Part shown: positions 8,464 to 16,473 of the stretch, one piece after another
Layout of the letters: each line of letters begins with the position of its first letter
Position numbering within the stretch: the first letter of the stretch is position 1
Assembly (NCBI GenBank): GCA_963752965.1
Contig: CAVWAJ010000016.1
Coordinates: forward strand, 744,001-808,000
Reading direction: 5' to 3'
From: QHXW01 sp963752965
GTDB taxonomy: Bacteria; Acidobacteriota; Terriglobia; Bryobacterales; Bryobacteraceae
Length of the DNA stretch: 64,000 nucleotides
Notes under the pieces: generated by a model
Told to the model about the DNA's origin: nothing
The model's database searches: none
The model's input: the letters and a program-made list of their open reading frames with translations, nothing else
Translations under genes and position numbers: made by a program

Positions 8464-8596
8464 ACGTAGTCTCAGTGGCTGCTACGCCTCCTTCTCTGCA
8501 ACTGTTCGCGATCTTGAACGCTTGGTCGAAATCGTCAACTCTGACGACGGCGACCAAGCCAGAATCGATCAGAACCCGCCATTTATCGGATAGGTA
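8432..8596 (-). pseudogene. N-terminal fragment of a KDPG/KHG aldolase
   Basis: The minus strand encodes WRVLIDSGLVAVVRVDDFD, QAFKIANSCREGGVAATE and STVPHA before a stop at 8432. This matches the first 45 residues of bifunctional 4-hydroxy-2-oxoglutarate/2-dehydro-3-deoxyphosphogluconate aldolases, whose usual pattern is VVAVVR, then EGGI.A.EIT.TVP. Only about a fifth of the gene remains and it overlaps the tail of the thioesterase frame, so it is a remnant left by a deletion. Confidence 0.65.
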
Positions 8597-8600
8597 TTTG

Positions 8601-9083
8601 TTACCAGGCTGGCTGCCCGCGTGTGTCTCTGAGCGATACGCTTTTTTCACCCTTGCGCACTTCGCTCGCCACAATGAGGTCGCCCTCCATCCCAGCAACC
8701 GCGAATCCCTTTACGTTGACGGTGTCGCCTTCTCTCAAGACTAGGCCGCTCTGCTTCAGGAATCCCGATGGAGCCAGACGGATCAGATTTGTTTGCCCGC
8801 CGGATTGCAAGCGAATTTCCACCATTCCGCTATCTGCTGTCGCTCCGGGCAGGTAAACCACTTCGGCTATTTTGCCCTCTACCGTCTGTACATTCGCTGT
8901 GCTACTGGACGGCCCTGATCCTCTGAACGGACGGCCTGCAGTGGAACCTTGATGCCAACAATGGTCGCCGTCCCAGCAGTCTCCGTCATGATGATCGTGG
9001 TGGCAGCAACCCTGCCCTGCGGCGGGTACCGCCCCGAACCAGGAGAACGATGCGATTACAACAAGAATTCCAAATGACTTCAT
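8601..9083 (-). CDS. Secreted His/Cys-rich protein with an OB-fold-like C-terminal domain
   Basis: Starting at ATG 9083 (preceded by GGGAGACAAGGAT) the protein has 160 residues: a signal peptide (KSFGILVVIASFSWFGAVPAAGQG), then a dense metal-binding stretch CCHHDHHDGDCWDGDHCWHQ, a Ser/Gly-rich linker and an all-beta C-terminal region from about residue 65. That region (VEGKIAEVVYLPG to VNVKGFAVAGMEGDLIVASEV) resembles small periplasmic OB-fold proteins. An upstream start 32 codons earlier is possible but would bury the signal peptide. Periplasmic binding of copper, zinc or nickel is inferred from the His/Cys cluster. No close family is recognised. Confidence 0.72.
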   Translation of the reverse strand: MKSFGILVVIASFSWFGAVPAAGQGCCHHDHHDGDCWDGDHCWHQGSTAGRPFRGSGPSSSTANVQTVEGKIAEVVYLPGATADSGMVEIRLQSGGQTNLIRLAPSGFLKQSGLVLREGDTVNVKGFAVAGMEGDLIVASEVRKGEKSVSLRDTRGQPAW

Positions 9084-9486
9084 ATCCTTGTCTCCCCGGG
9101 CCTTCGGTTTCAGATCAGAACCGGCAGACCCAGTTCTTGGGGCACGGACCAAGTTACCGACCGCACCATGCTGGCCCAACTACTGCCGCCCCAGAGGCTT
9201 ACACCCTACATGAAGACGCTGGAGCGTGAAAGATTCATCTAGATGCAACTTGCCTATATAATGCCATAAATGATACGCCTGCACAAGAGAACAAAATTCA
9301 TGCCAGTAGCTTCGGAAGTTCCGCAAAGCAGGGATCGGTGCAGTGGAGCGGATTTGAGTTGAGGGGGAGGCAGCGTTGCTGGTCGCCGTTGAGCGACGGC
9401 GGGCTCGGCGGGATATCACTCCACGGAAAGGGGTCGAGTTGTCAAAGAGCAACGGAGTGCTGCCAGCCGTCCGCACGGCGCCGGTT
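9084..9486. other. Region left of the DUF6788-type transposon; no gene seen
   Basis: This segment holds the second GCAAGTTGCAT copy (9243-9253, inverted) beside a 10-bp palindrome CATCTAGATG (9235-9244), and the presumed left end of the transposase element. I searched the bases between 9300 and 9486 against the sequence right of 11025 for terminal inverted repeats and found no convincing pair. Confidence 0.4.
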
Positions 9487-10681
9487 TCAGCCGGTATCGG
9501 GCGGGCTGCGGGAACCCAGGCTCAACCAGAGGTAGGTAACCAGGTCCATGGCAGAGCGAATGCCATGGTCTCCCCGGTGCAGATAACGCAGCCGGTAAAG
9601 GCGCTCGATCACCATGGCCAACAGGGATCAACAGCCAAACGATCAGGATGCTGTTGGGCTCGTGGTGGCAGATGTGCTCCATCCCATAGCGATTCTTGCC
9701 GTCGTTGAAACCGCGATTCTCGATCTCCCAACGGCTCTTGGCCATGCGGTAGAAACTCAGGCTGCCCAGCTTGGCGAGGGAGAAGTTGGTCAGCCATTCG
9801 GCTTGGATCACCGTGCCATCGGGTTTGTGCTGGCGGTAGCGGAGCACGCGCACGGCGGGCCAGTCCAGGGTTTCCCAAGGGTCGAAGTCGTGGGCGTCCC
9901 AGACCTCGACTCGGTCGTCGCCTTCCTGGAACACGGCTTGGGGCGGCTGGCCATCCCAGCGAGCGCGCACGGCGGCTGTCAGCAGGGGAAGGTTCTCCTT
10001 GAGGCGTGCCACCACCGGCAGTCCGACCGCCTCAGTGGTGTGCAAGAAAGGAGCGGTGGCGTATTCCCCATCACCCACCACATAGTCGGCAAAGCGTGCT
10101 CCCAGGTGGTCTACCGCGCGCCGTAGCAAGCGCTGTGCGGCGGCATACTCGCTATCGCCAGGCCCGTAGGGCTCCACATCGACCGGCAGCGTCAAACCAG
10201 CGCCCACGACGCTGATCAGCACAAAGTGATGCAGCGAACCGTGCCCCTCGCCCTTGGCGTCTTGGATCGGATCACACCACCGACAAGGTTCTTTGTAAGT
10301 ACGTCCCGCACCGGTGCCGTCCAGCGCCAAACCGATCAAGCGGCTGTTTTCGAAGGCCTTGTTGCGCTTGGCCTGATGCAGTGTGGCCGCCAGAGCCAAC
10401 CGCGTCGTCTCCGGGTCCATACGCTCGGTGCAGTAGGCCAAAGCGTCATCTCCGAACGGTGCCACAATGTCCAACTCCGCACGTACCGGAGAATGCACCA
10501 GCCACTCCAAGCGGAAGAAGCTCGGTACCCGTAGGATGCGGCCCATGACCACCGCCCAGACCAGATCCCGCGCCGCAATGTGGGGCTGGGCCCGGCCATC
10601 GCCCGGTCGTTGGAAGTAGGATTTCAGATGCAGACAATGGCAGGCGTAGTTTTGAATTTGGTGGGCATGCGGTCCCGTCAA
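9487..10681 (-). pseudogene. DDE-type transposase, frameshifted near its 3' end
   Basis: The frame opens with TTG at 10681, overlapping the upstream DUF6788 gene's stop (TTGA). Conserved DDE-transposase features are present: LIGLALDGTGAGRTY, YVVGDGEYATAPFLH, and near the end MAKSRWEIENRGFNDGKNRYGMEH, the usual Y-(2)-R-(3)-E signature of IS4-like enzymes. After PNSILIVWLLI the frame diverges. The expected sequence LAMVIERLYRLRYLHRGDHG continues in the adjacent frame and ends at TGA 9487. One extra G in the GGG at 9624-9626 explains the shift. Without it the enzyme would be about 397 residues. It is either a dead copy or an indel error. Confidence 0.75.
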
Positions 10682-11025
10682 CGGGAGTGCTGTTTTCGTC
10701 GCAGCACGAGCAACTCAGCATTGGCGGTGAGGACCTCGCGCAGAGCGTCCTGAAAGGCGCGACCGGCTTCGACGCGGCGGCGGACGTCATCCACCCACTG
10801 TTTGGGGATGCGCTCCACACGCTTCTGGCCCGCGGCCATAAAGGTCAGGGACCAAGCCGCGTGCCCTTCGCCCGCGGCGCAATGGCAGGTAGGCTTTCCA
10901 CAACGGGTCTGGCTGACGGAAAGACAACCAGGAAGCAAATCCTCAGGGAGCTGGAACTGGCGGATCAGCGCAAATTTACGCTGGCGGAGCCGGGCGGCTT
11001 CCGGGCCCTTGGGCAGTGGATCCAT
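10678..11025 (-). CDS. DUF6788-type accessory protein of the transposon
   Basis: This 115-residue basic protein begins MDPLPKGPEAARLRQRKFAL. It contains the DUF6788 hallmark cysteine/histidine stretch TRCGKPTCHCAAGEGH followed by AWSLTFMAAGQKRVERIPK, and a C-terminal helix. Proteins of this type are habitually encoded directly upstream of DDE transposases in soil bacteria and are thought to be part of the transposon; the biochemical role is unknown. Its stop overlaps the transposase TTG start, suggesting coupled translation. Confidence 0.7.
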   Translation of the reverse strand: MDPLPKGPEAARLRQRKFALIRQFQLPEDLLPGCLSVSQTRCGKPTCHCAAGEGHAAWSLTFMAAGQKRVERIPKQWVDDVRRRVEAGRAFQDALREVLTANAELLVLRRKQHSR

Positions 11026-11185
11026 CTTGATGTAATACTACTACAAGAATTGCTACGAGGCCAGCAAAATTCGCGGACGCGAAAATAGCCGTCTTCTGCG
11101 AGGGGCTACGCCAGCTCCATTCTGCTATGCGTGCTCAGCGGCTTACCTGCTTCTGCATCATTCGGGTGCCGAAACGGCTGAATTG

Positions 11186-11639
11186 ATGCCTCGTCGCACT
11201 CATCGACGCCGAAATCGAAGTCGCCGCGCTGTACAGAACGCTTCGCCAATTAGAGCAAAACAATTGCGTCACCTCCGAGTGGGATGTGGAGGGCAGCGGT
11301 CCGGTCCGAAGGGTTTATGCACTGATGCCGCGGGGAGAGCATCTTGAGAAGTGGGTCACGGTCCTAAGTCATGTGTTTAGATATATGATGCGGTTCGTTA
11401 ACGAAGCTCAGTCTACAGTGAAAGATGGCTCCGGTCAGAACGAGGGCAGCCTGAGGCCGCGCGCCACCACAGGGTCAACACGCGTAGCGCGCAAAGCTGG
11501 ATACAAGGCCGCGCAGTCTGTCGACTTCCACTACTCTCATTCTGTGAGTTCCGATGGGATTGGGCCTGTCCGGCGAACGGGTGGCACATGCACCGCACAG
11601 AGGATTATTGGTCTCGCGACGCGGACGAACCTTTACTAG
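11186..11639 (+). pseudogene. Broken paralogue of the PadR regulator
   Basis: ATGCCTCGTCG at 11186 repeats the start of the intact padR at 7396 (MPRR). A deletion and frame change then join it to ALIDAEIEVAALYRTLRQLE and NNCVTSEWDVEGSGPVRRVY, which align with residues 54-100 of the intact copy. The helix-turn-helix N-terminal half is missing. The longest frame on its own starts at GTG 11286 and ends at 11639. It lies immediately beyond the DUF6788 transposon, so transposon-associated deletion is a plausible cause. Confidence 0.72.
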
Positions 11640-11804
11640 ATCCCGCCTGGCCAGATGCAACCAAGTGAGCACCACAGCTTCCATATTGGCGGTGATCCCT
11701 TCGATGAAGCGGGGATAGACTTCCAACCAGGTGTCCGGGGCCCCTTCCAAGCCTTGCCGCAGTGAATCCTCCCGGCGATGCAACTTGGACCTCACAACTC
11801 CCAC
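11475..11804 (-). pseudogene. Truncated TrmO/TsaA-like tRNA m6t6A37 methyltransferase
   Basis: The minus-strand frame carries the TsaA/YaeB signature: GVVRSKLHRREDSLRQGLEG near the start, LTWLHLARRDLVKVRPR, and CATRSPDRPNPIGTHRM. In TrmO this fold uses S-adenosylmethionine to methylate t6A37 of tRNA. The usual end (GTPVLDIKPY-type motif) is missing: after VEVDRLRGL the frame runs into unrelated residues and stops at 11475. The frame is also open upstream of GTG 11804 with no good start. It overlaps the PadR remnant on the other strand and is best read as a decayed fragment. Confidence 0.65.
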
Positions 11805-11817
11805 TGGAATCAGCGAA

Positions 11818-11960
11818 CATGAATCAAGCCCGGTTGCGATTCAAGGATCTCACTACTGTCCATGTTCTCGATTGCCTGCTTCGGTGGCAGTCGATCAACG
11901 ATCCGAGTCCCGAGTTCAAAGAAGCGTCCTCTTGCGACCTGCGCCGCTTCGAAATACTGA
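11818..11960. repeat. Degenerate direct repeat, copy A (partner at 17636-17765)
   Basis: About 140 bp aligns with 17636-17765 with one 10-base gap. Shared blocks include GATTCAAGGATCTCAC, CGATCAACGA, CCCGAGTTC and GACCTGCGCCG. In the partner copy the right half is the 3' end of the anti-sigma gene at 17704, so copy A looks like a decayed duplicate of that gene end plus about 70 bp of flanking DNA. Confidence 0.6.
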
Positions 11961-12076
11961 TCGCTGTGTTCGCTGGCGCTGTGGTCCTGGCGGGCATGGT
12001 TTTGGCACCGCTGCTCGTGTACATCGTGGCATTAGCTGACGGAAGACCCGGACCAGCCAGCCCGACCGAGCGGTGA
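11822..12076 (+). CDS. Small ORF with one membrane segment, doubtful
   Basis: A plus-strand frame from ATG 11822 (internal to a longer open frame from 11762) ends at 12076. Its first half is the repeat copy A. Its second half encodes one hydrophobic helix (EILIAVFAGAVVLAGMVLAP). There is no clear ribosome site and the repeat-derived part is antisense to an anti-sigma-like gene end, so it may be a chance frame. I recognise no family. Confidence 0.25.
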   Translation, partial: NQARLRFKDLTTVHVLDCLLRWQSINDPSPEFKEASSCDLRRFEILIAVFAGAVVLAGMVLAPLLVYIVALADGRPGPASPTER

Positions 12077-12086
12077 ATTAGAAATT

Positions 12087-13976
12087 TCAGGCGATGACGT
12101 GAGCTGCAACGAACGCCGCCGCGTACGCCAGTATTCCCATGTAAATGAACTGCAATAGCGGCCACTTCCATCCTCCGGTCTCACGCCGGACCACGGCGAT
12201 TGTAGAAATGCATTGCATGGCGAAGGCGAAGAACAAAAGCAGCGCCACCGCGCCGCCAAAAGTTAGGTCGTGCTGCAGGGCCGTCTGCAAACCGAGCTTG
12301 CCTGGCCCCGCATCCATTCCATAGATGGCACCCAGGGTGGCGATGATGGTCTCGCGCGCCGCGAGCGAAGCGATTAACCCGATCCCGATTTTCCAGTTGA
12401 GTCCCAAGGGCCAGAGGGCCGGCTCGATCGTGCGGCCGAGCTTCCCCGCCACGCTGTTCTCAATTGCCGGAGCATGGCCATTCTGTGTGGGCACGTGCGC
12501 CATGATCCAGAGAACCACCATTGCCAGCAGGATCACGGTACCTGCGCGGCGCAGGAAAACCTTTGAGCGATCCAGCAGACGCAGAGAGAGTGACTGCACG
12601 GTGGGCCAGCGGTACGAAGGCATCTCCAGAAGAAACGGCGAGTGACTGCTCTTCAAGATCGAAGATTTCAGCACTCGCGCTGTCACCACCGCGGTCAGGA
12701 AACCCAGGGCGTACAGCCCCAGAATGACCAGTGCGCGCGTGCCGAGGAATCGGCCCATCACCTCGCGGTTCGGAATGAAGGCGGCGATGATCAGGGTATA
12801 TACAGGCAGCCGTGCGGAGCAAGTCATGAAGGGGGCTATCAGGATCGTAGCCATGCGGTCACGCTTGTTCTCGATGGTGCGCGTGGCCATGATCGCGGGC
12901 ACCGCACAGCCGTAAGCCGAGAGCAACGGGACAAACGATTTGCCTTGCAGGCCGACCCTCGCCATGGTGCGGTCGGCGATCAGCGCGGCCCGCGCCAGGT
13001 ATCCGGAGTCCTCCAAAATGCCGATGAATAGAAATAGCAGGAGCACCTGCGGCAGGAAGACCACCACCGAGCCTACGCCTCTCCAGACACCGTCGACGAG
13101 CAGGGATCTAAACCAGGAATCGGGGAGCACAGATGCAACCCAGTTGCCCGAGATGTGGATCAGCGCATCGATGGCATCTTTGGCGGGGTCCGCGAGGCTG
13201 AAGAGGGTCTGGAAGACTGCGGTAACCACTGCGAGGAAGATCAGCGGCCCGGCGACGGGATGGAGAAAGACGGCGTCGAGGCGGCGTGTCCACCTTGGCG
13301 GGGTCGGCGCCCGATAACGAGCCTGGCTGCCGACGCGCCCCGCCCATTCGCGGCACTTGGGAACGTCCTGTAAAACCGGCAGTTCCTTGGGGGACGGTTT
13401 GGGCATGGCGCCAGCTAAAAAGCGATGGACTTGGTCGAGCCCCTCGCCGTGACGCGCGCTGACCAGCGCCACCGGGGCGCCCAGTTCCGCTGAGAGCGCG
13501 GACAGATCGAGATGGCCGCCGCGGCGGCGCAAATCGTCCGCCATGTTCAGAACAACGAGCGTGGGGATGCCGAGAGCCAGGATAGGAGCTGCCAGCATCA
13601 AGTGGCGGGCCAGATTTGTGGAATCGAGGACCAGCAGGATGGCTTGGGGCTTGCCGGTATCGTCATACCGGCCCGTGAGTACGTCATGCGCAATCTGCTC
13701 GTCTTCGGAGCGTGGCGAAAGGCTGTAAAGGCCGGGGAGATCGATCACCGGAATTTCACGCCCATCGCCAAGCACGGCCACACCGGTGTGCCGCTCTACC
13801 GTCACGCCCGGGAAATTGGCTACCTTCTGGCGCAGGCCCGTCAAGCGGTTAAATAGCGTGGTTTTGCCGCTGTTGGGCGGCCCCACCAGCGCTGCCCCCG
13901 TGACCACCGCCGTAGTGCCCGTTGTGTGTGGGAACTCTACCACGGACGCGCCGGCGCAACGGTCGCAATGGCTCAC
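12087..13976 (-). CDS. feoB: Ferrous iron transport protein B
   Basis: This 629-residue protein has the FeoB N-terminal GTPase: G1 GPPNSGKTT at 32-40, switch region NFPGVTVERHTG, G3 DLPGLYSLSP and G4 NMAD. A polytopic membrane domain follows, with the gate-like motifs GYGCAVPAIMATR and PFMTCSARLPVY. It drives Fe(II) uptake across the inner membrane. At the extreme N-terminus, before the GTPase, lies an unusual short MSHCDRC motif; the length is short compared with about 770 residues in E. coli FeoB. GTG 13976 overlaps the feoA stop (GTGA), so the pair is one operon. No Fur or DtxR site was recognised. Confidence 0.93.
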   Translation of the reverse strand: MSHCDRCAGASVVEFPHTTGTTAVVTGAALVGPPNSGKTTLFNRLTGLRQKVANFPGVTVERHTGVAVLGDGREIPVIDLPGLYSLSPRSEDEQIAHDVLTGRYDDTGKPQAILLVLDSTNLARHLMLAAPILALGIPTLVVLNMADDLRRRGGHLDLSALSAELGAPVALVSARHGEGLDQVHRFLAGAMPKPSPKELPVLQDVPKCREWAGRVGSQARYRAPTPPRWTRRLDAVFLHPVAGPLIFLAVVTAVFQTLFSLADPAKDAIDALIHISGNWVASVLPDSWFRSLLVDGVWRGVGSVVVFLPQVLLLFLFIGILEDSGYLARAALIADRTMARVGLQGKSFVPLLSAYGCAVPAIMATRTIENKRDRMATILIAPFMTCSARLPVYTLIIAAFIPNREVMGRFLGTRALVILGLYALGFLTAVVTARVLKSSILKSSHSPFLLEMPSYRWPTVQSLSLRLLDRSKVFLRRAGTVILLAMVVLWIMAHVPTQNGHAPAIENSVAGKLGRTIEPALWPLGLNWKIGIGLIASLAARETIIATLGAIYGMDAGPGKLGLQTALQHDLTFGGAVALLLFFAFAMQCISTIAVVRRETGGWKWPLLQFIYMGILAYAAAFVAAHVIA

Positions 13977-14260
13977 AAGAGCCTCTTGTTGAAATCAAGC
14001 CTGATCCTTAATCGGCGCGCCGTTTCTCGCCGCAGGGCCACCTCCGAGCCATCCACCCGAAAAACGCGCGGGTCGCCGCCCGGAGCGCTGAGCCCCGCAG
14101 TGATCCGGGCACCGGGCAGAAATCCGAATTCCATCAGGCGCGTTGCGTCTTCGTCGGGGAGGTCCATGCCTTCCAAAGTAGCGGTATCTCCATACCGTAG
14201 GTCCGCCAGAGTGGACCACTCTCCCGGTGCCCCGTTGTTGCAACTCAGTTGCAAAGTCAC
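13973..14260 (-). CDS. feoA: Ferrous iron transport protein A
   Basis: This 95-residue SH3-like protein has the FeoA core: LADLRYGDTATLEGMDLPDE, then TRLMEFGFLPGARITAGLSA, and an end ALRRETARRLRIRL. FeoA binds FeoB and supports ferrous iron uptake. The stop overlaps feoB by four bases. Upstream, 14261-14343 separates it from the citrate synthase fragment. Confidence 0.9.
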   Translation of the reverse strand: MTLQLSCNNGAPGEWSTLADLRYGDTATLEGMDLPDEDATRLMEFGFLPGARITAGLSAPGGDPRVFRVDGSEVALRRETARRLRIRLDFNKRLL

Positions 14261-14343
14261 CCCGATCTCAGTATGCGCGCATCTGAAATGCGGGGCAAGT
14301 GAGCTACTGGAGCGAGCTCGTTGTTCTCTTGCTTTCGTGACTG

Positions 14344-14691
14344 CTACGCGACTGAAGCAGGTTGACTCGCCCGGTGCTCAAACGGCACGAAGTGACGTAA
14401 GCCGGAAGCCATCATCAGGACCTGTTCGTTAGCGCCTCCGTGCAGTGGGCCAGATAAGGCCGCTGCCGCCGCGGCGGTTGCCACGTACGGATCGGCGGGA
14501 GAGCTTCCCACACTGCGCATCACATTGGCGCTGCAATTCTGCTCATGATCCGCGTGTAGAATGAACAGTATGTCCAGGGCGCGCGTCAGCGTCGCGTTAC
14601 CGAGGTACCTTGGTTCGACCATCGGCCAGAGCATATTCATGAAATTTCTGGTGTAGCTGAGCTCGTTGTCGGGATACACGTAAGGGAATCC
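14344..14691 (-). pseudogene. Internal fragment of citrate synthase
   Basis: The minus strand encodes GFPYVYPDNELSYTRNFMN, then ALDILFILHADHEQNCSANV, MRSVGSSPADPYVATAAAAA and LSGPLHGGANEQVLMM. These are the strongly conserved citrate-binding regions, including HADHEQN and GPLHGGANE. Both the N-terminal third and the C-terminal catalytic Asp region are absent. The sequence changes abruptly after VLMM and before GFPY (14691). About 110 of some 430 residues remain, so it is a non-functional relic. Confidence 0.8.
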
Positions 14692-14824
14692 CGGTGGCGG
14701 AGGTGGTGGCTATCCGCGGGGTGGAGCTTATGCGGGCGGCGGGCGCGGCGGCACGAACCTGTATGGCGCCACTCTGTTGGCTTGCAACGAGCTCATGAAG
14801 AAGCTGAAGAAGGGGCGCAAGGCG
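14692..14824 (+). pseudogene. Gly-rich coding remnant cut by IS1595
   Basis: In one plus-strand frame the DNA reads as a Gly-rich stretch GGGGGGYPRGGAYAGGGRGG, then TNLYGATLLACNELMKKLKK, and runs straight into the left terminal repeat of the IS1595 element. The composition is protein-like and the 5' end is missing at the junction with the citrate synthase fragment. I cannot assign the family. Confidence 0.35.
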
Positions 14825-15861
14825 GCTTCTGATTATCCGGTTGCTTCAGCATGCCCCAACGGGTAGTGTATAGGGGTGTCCCGGACATCGTTCCCCAAAA
14901 CGCTGCGTCAGTTCCAGGCCGACTTCGCCACGGAGGAAGCTTGCCAACAGTACCTGACGTCGTGCCGTTGGCTGGACGGATTCCTTTGTCCTCGATGTGG
15001 GCACGCGAAGGCATATGAATTGTTGAATCAACGACGCCGTCAATGCGTCAGGTGCCGGCACCAAGTTTCGGTGACTTCGGGGACCATCCTTCATCGAACC
15101 AAGATCCCGCTGACCTACTGGTTCTGGGCGGCGTATTTGATGACCACCGACAAGCGCGGTGTATCCGCCCTGCTGCTACAGCGTCAACTCGGTCTTTCCC
15201 GCTATGAGACTGCCTGGATGATGCTGCATAAACTCCGCCGGGCAATGGTGAATGCGGCGCGGGAGCCTTTGCAGGGCGAGGTAGAGGTTGATGACACGTG
15301 GGTTGGCGGCGAGCAGGCTGGGCTACGGGGGAGCCGACAGCTCAAGGAACGGCGGGCGGCTCTGGTTCTGGTGGCTGTAGAAAAGCGCGGTCGAGCTTCC
15401 GGTCGAACTCGCATGAATGTGATTCCCGACTTCAAGGCCAGCACGATTATTCCGGTCCTCACGCGAAATGTTGCCCCTGGTTCTACCATCTATACAGACG
15501 GCCTCAAGAGCTTCGCCGGTCTCAAAGAGGCGGGCTTTGAACATGTAACCCGCATCCAGCCACTCCGCTCGGAACTGCGAAAGGGTGCGAAGTCCGCCGT
15601 CCCACTTGCCGATCGGGCCATTGGCAACCTCCAGCAGTGGCTCATCGGGACCTATCACGGTGTGAGCAAGGCTCAGCTCCAGGTTTATCTCGATGAGTTC
15701 GTCTTTCGGCACAATCGCCGCAAGACACCAGCCGCCGCCTTTCAGACTCTCCTCGGTCTCGGAACTACCCGCAAGTCAACCGAGTACGAGCAGATTCGCA
15801 AAGCGAGAGATCTCAACCACAGCCGCTTGGGGCATGCTGAAGCAACCGGATAATTAGAAGC
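14825..15861 (+). mobile_element. IS1595-family insertion sequence with ~38-bp terminal inverted repeats
   Basis: The left end GCTTCTGATTATCCGGTTGC (14825 on) continues as TTCAGCATGCCCCAA. The complement of the right end reads GCTTCTAATTATCCGGTTGC with the same continuation and finishes at 15861. The arms differ at one base over the first 35. A single transposase fills the element. The expected 8-bp target duplication is not seen, because the right end directly abuts an IS630 element and the left flank is a different gene remnant. Confidence 0.9.
14876..15853 (+). CDS. IS1595-family transposase
   Basis: The 325-residue transposase starts at GTG 14876. It has an N-terminal zinc ribbon (CPRCGHAKAYELLNQRRRQC, then VRC) and the DDE-type ISXO2-like domain: EVDDTWVGG for the first Asp, TIYTDGLKSFAGL for the second, and HNRR near the end. 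The reading frame is intact, so the copy may be active. Its coding region reaches into the right inverted repeat. Confidence 0.93.
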   Translation: MSRTSFPKTLRQFQADFATEEACQQYLTSCRWLDGFLCPRCGHAKAYELLNQRRRQCVRCRHQVSVTSGTILHRTKIPLTYWFWAAYLMTTDKRGVSALLLQRQLGLSRYETAWMMLHKLRRAMVNAAREPLQGEVEVDDTWVGGEQAGLRGSRQLKERRAALVLVAVEKRGRASGRTRMNVIPDFKASTIIPVLTRNVAPGSTIYTDGLKSFAGLKEAGFEHVTRIQPLRSELRKGAKSAVPLADRAIGNLQQWLIGTYHGVSKAQLQVYLDEFVFRHNRRKTPAAAFQTLLGLGTTRKSTEYEQIRKARDLNHSRLGHAEATG

Positions 15862-15895
15862 TATATAGGTGCGCATAAATAATTCGACATCCGAA

Positions 15896-16473
15896 TCAAA
15901 AAAAGGGATTGAGCAGGTCTTCGATCTCCTGCGGATGGTGTCGCACGTAGTCAAATCTGCTGAAGAGCGCGTTACAAAGATCCTGTGGTCTTTCAAAGAA
16001 CCGATTGTGTGTGACGTACTTGCGCGTGTAATTCCAGATGCGTTCGGTCGCATTCAATTCTGGCCAGTAGGGCGGAAGTTGGAAGACCTCCACGTAGCGG
16101 CGGTTGGCTTTGAACCAGTCATAGGTTTCCTGTTTTTTGTGATATGACGCATTGTCTTGAATCAGGTAGATCCGGTGGCGGCGGTGGTAGAAGGCGGCAC
16201 CACCACTTGCTCCAGGAAAGCCAGATAGGTCTCCCACTGAAAATAATCCTCCTGATGCAGGTAGATGAAACCGGCGTTGTCCAGACGCACAGCTCCGAAG
16301 ATTTTTTGTGTATGGCGCTCCCCTCGCGTGGGAATCTGAGGCTGACTTCCCCGTTTGGCCCATGTCGCATGCAGGGTAGGAGTCTGCCGAAACGAAGCCT
16401 CGTCTTCGAAGACAATCACCGCGCCTTCGGTTTTGGCGTTTTTTTTAGATTCGGGTAGGTGTAGCGCACCCAT
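15896..16473 (-). pseudogene. IS630 transposase orfB (DDE domain), broken by a frameshift
   Basis: The frame overlaps orfA at the A8 run (16439-16446). It begins SKKNAKTEGAVIVFEDEASF, carrying the first catalytic Asp. It should continue through VVVP into FYHRRHRIYLIQDNASYHKK (second Asp) and LPPYWPELNATERIWNY (Glu), but these lie in a different frame. A missing base near 16193-16197 (CCGCC where a further G or C is expected) explains this. The C-terminal end LLNPFF stops at 15896. The copy therefore cannot make a full-length DDE enzyme unless the base is a sequencing error. Confidence 0.78.

Noticed and set aside
9300..11100. Palindromes TTCGGAAGTTCCG and TTCGCGGACGCGAA as terminal repeats of the DUF6788 transposon
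   Set aside because: They do not match each other, so they cannot be its inverted ends.
14702..14750. GGC/GGT-rich tract resembling a simple repeat
   Set aside because: It reads as codons of a Gly-rich protein remnant without regular unit length.
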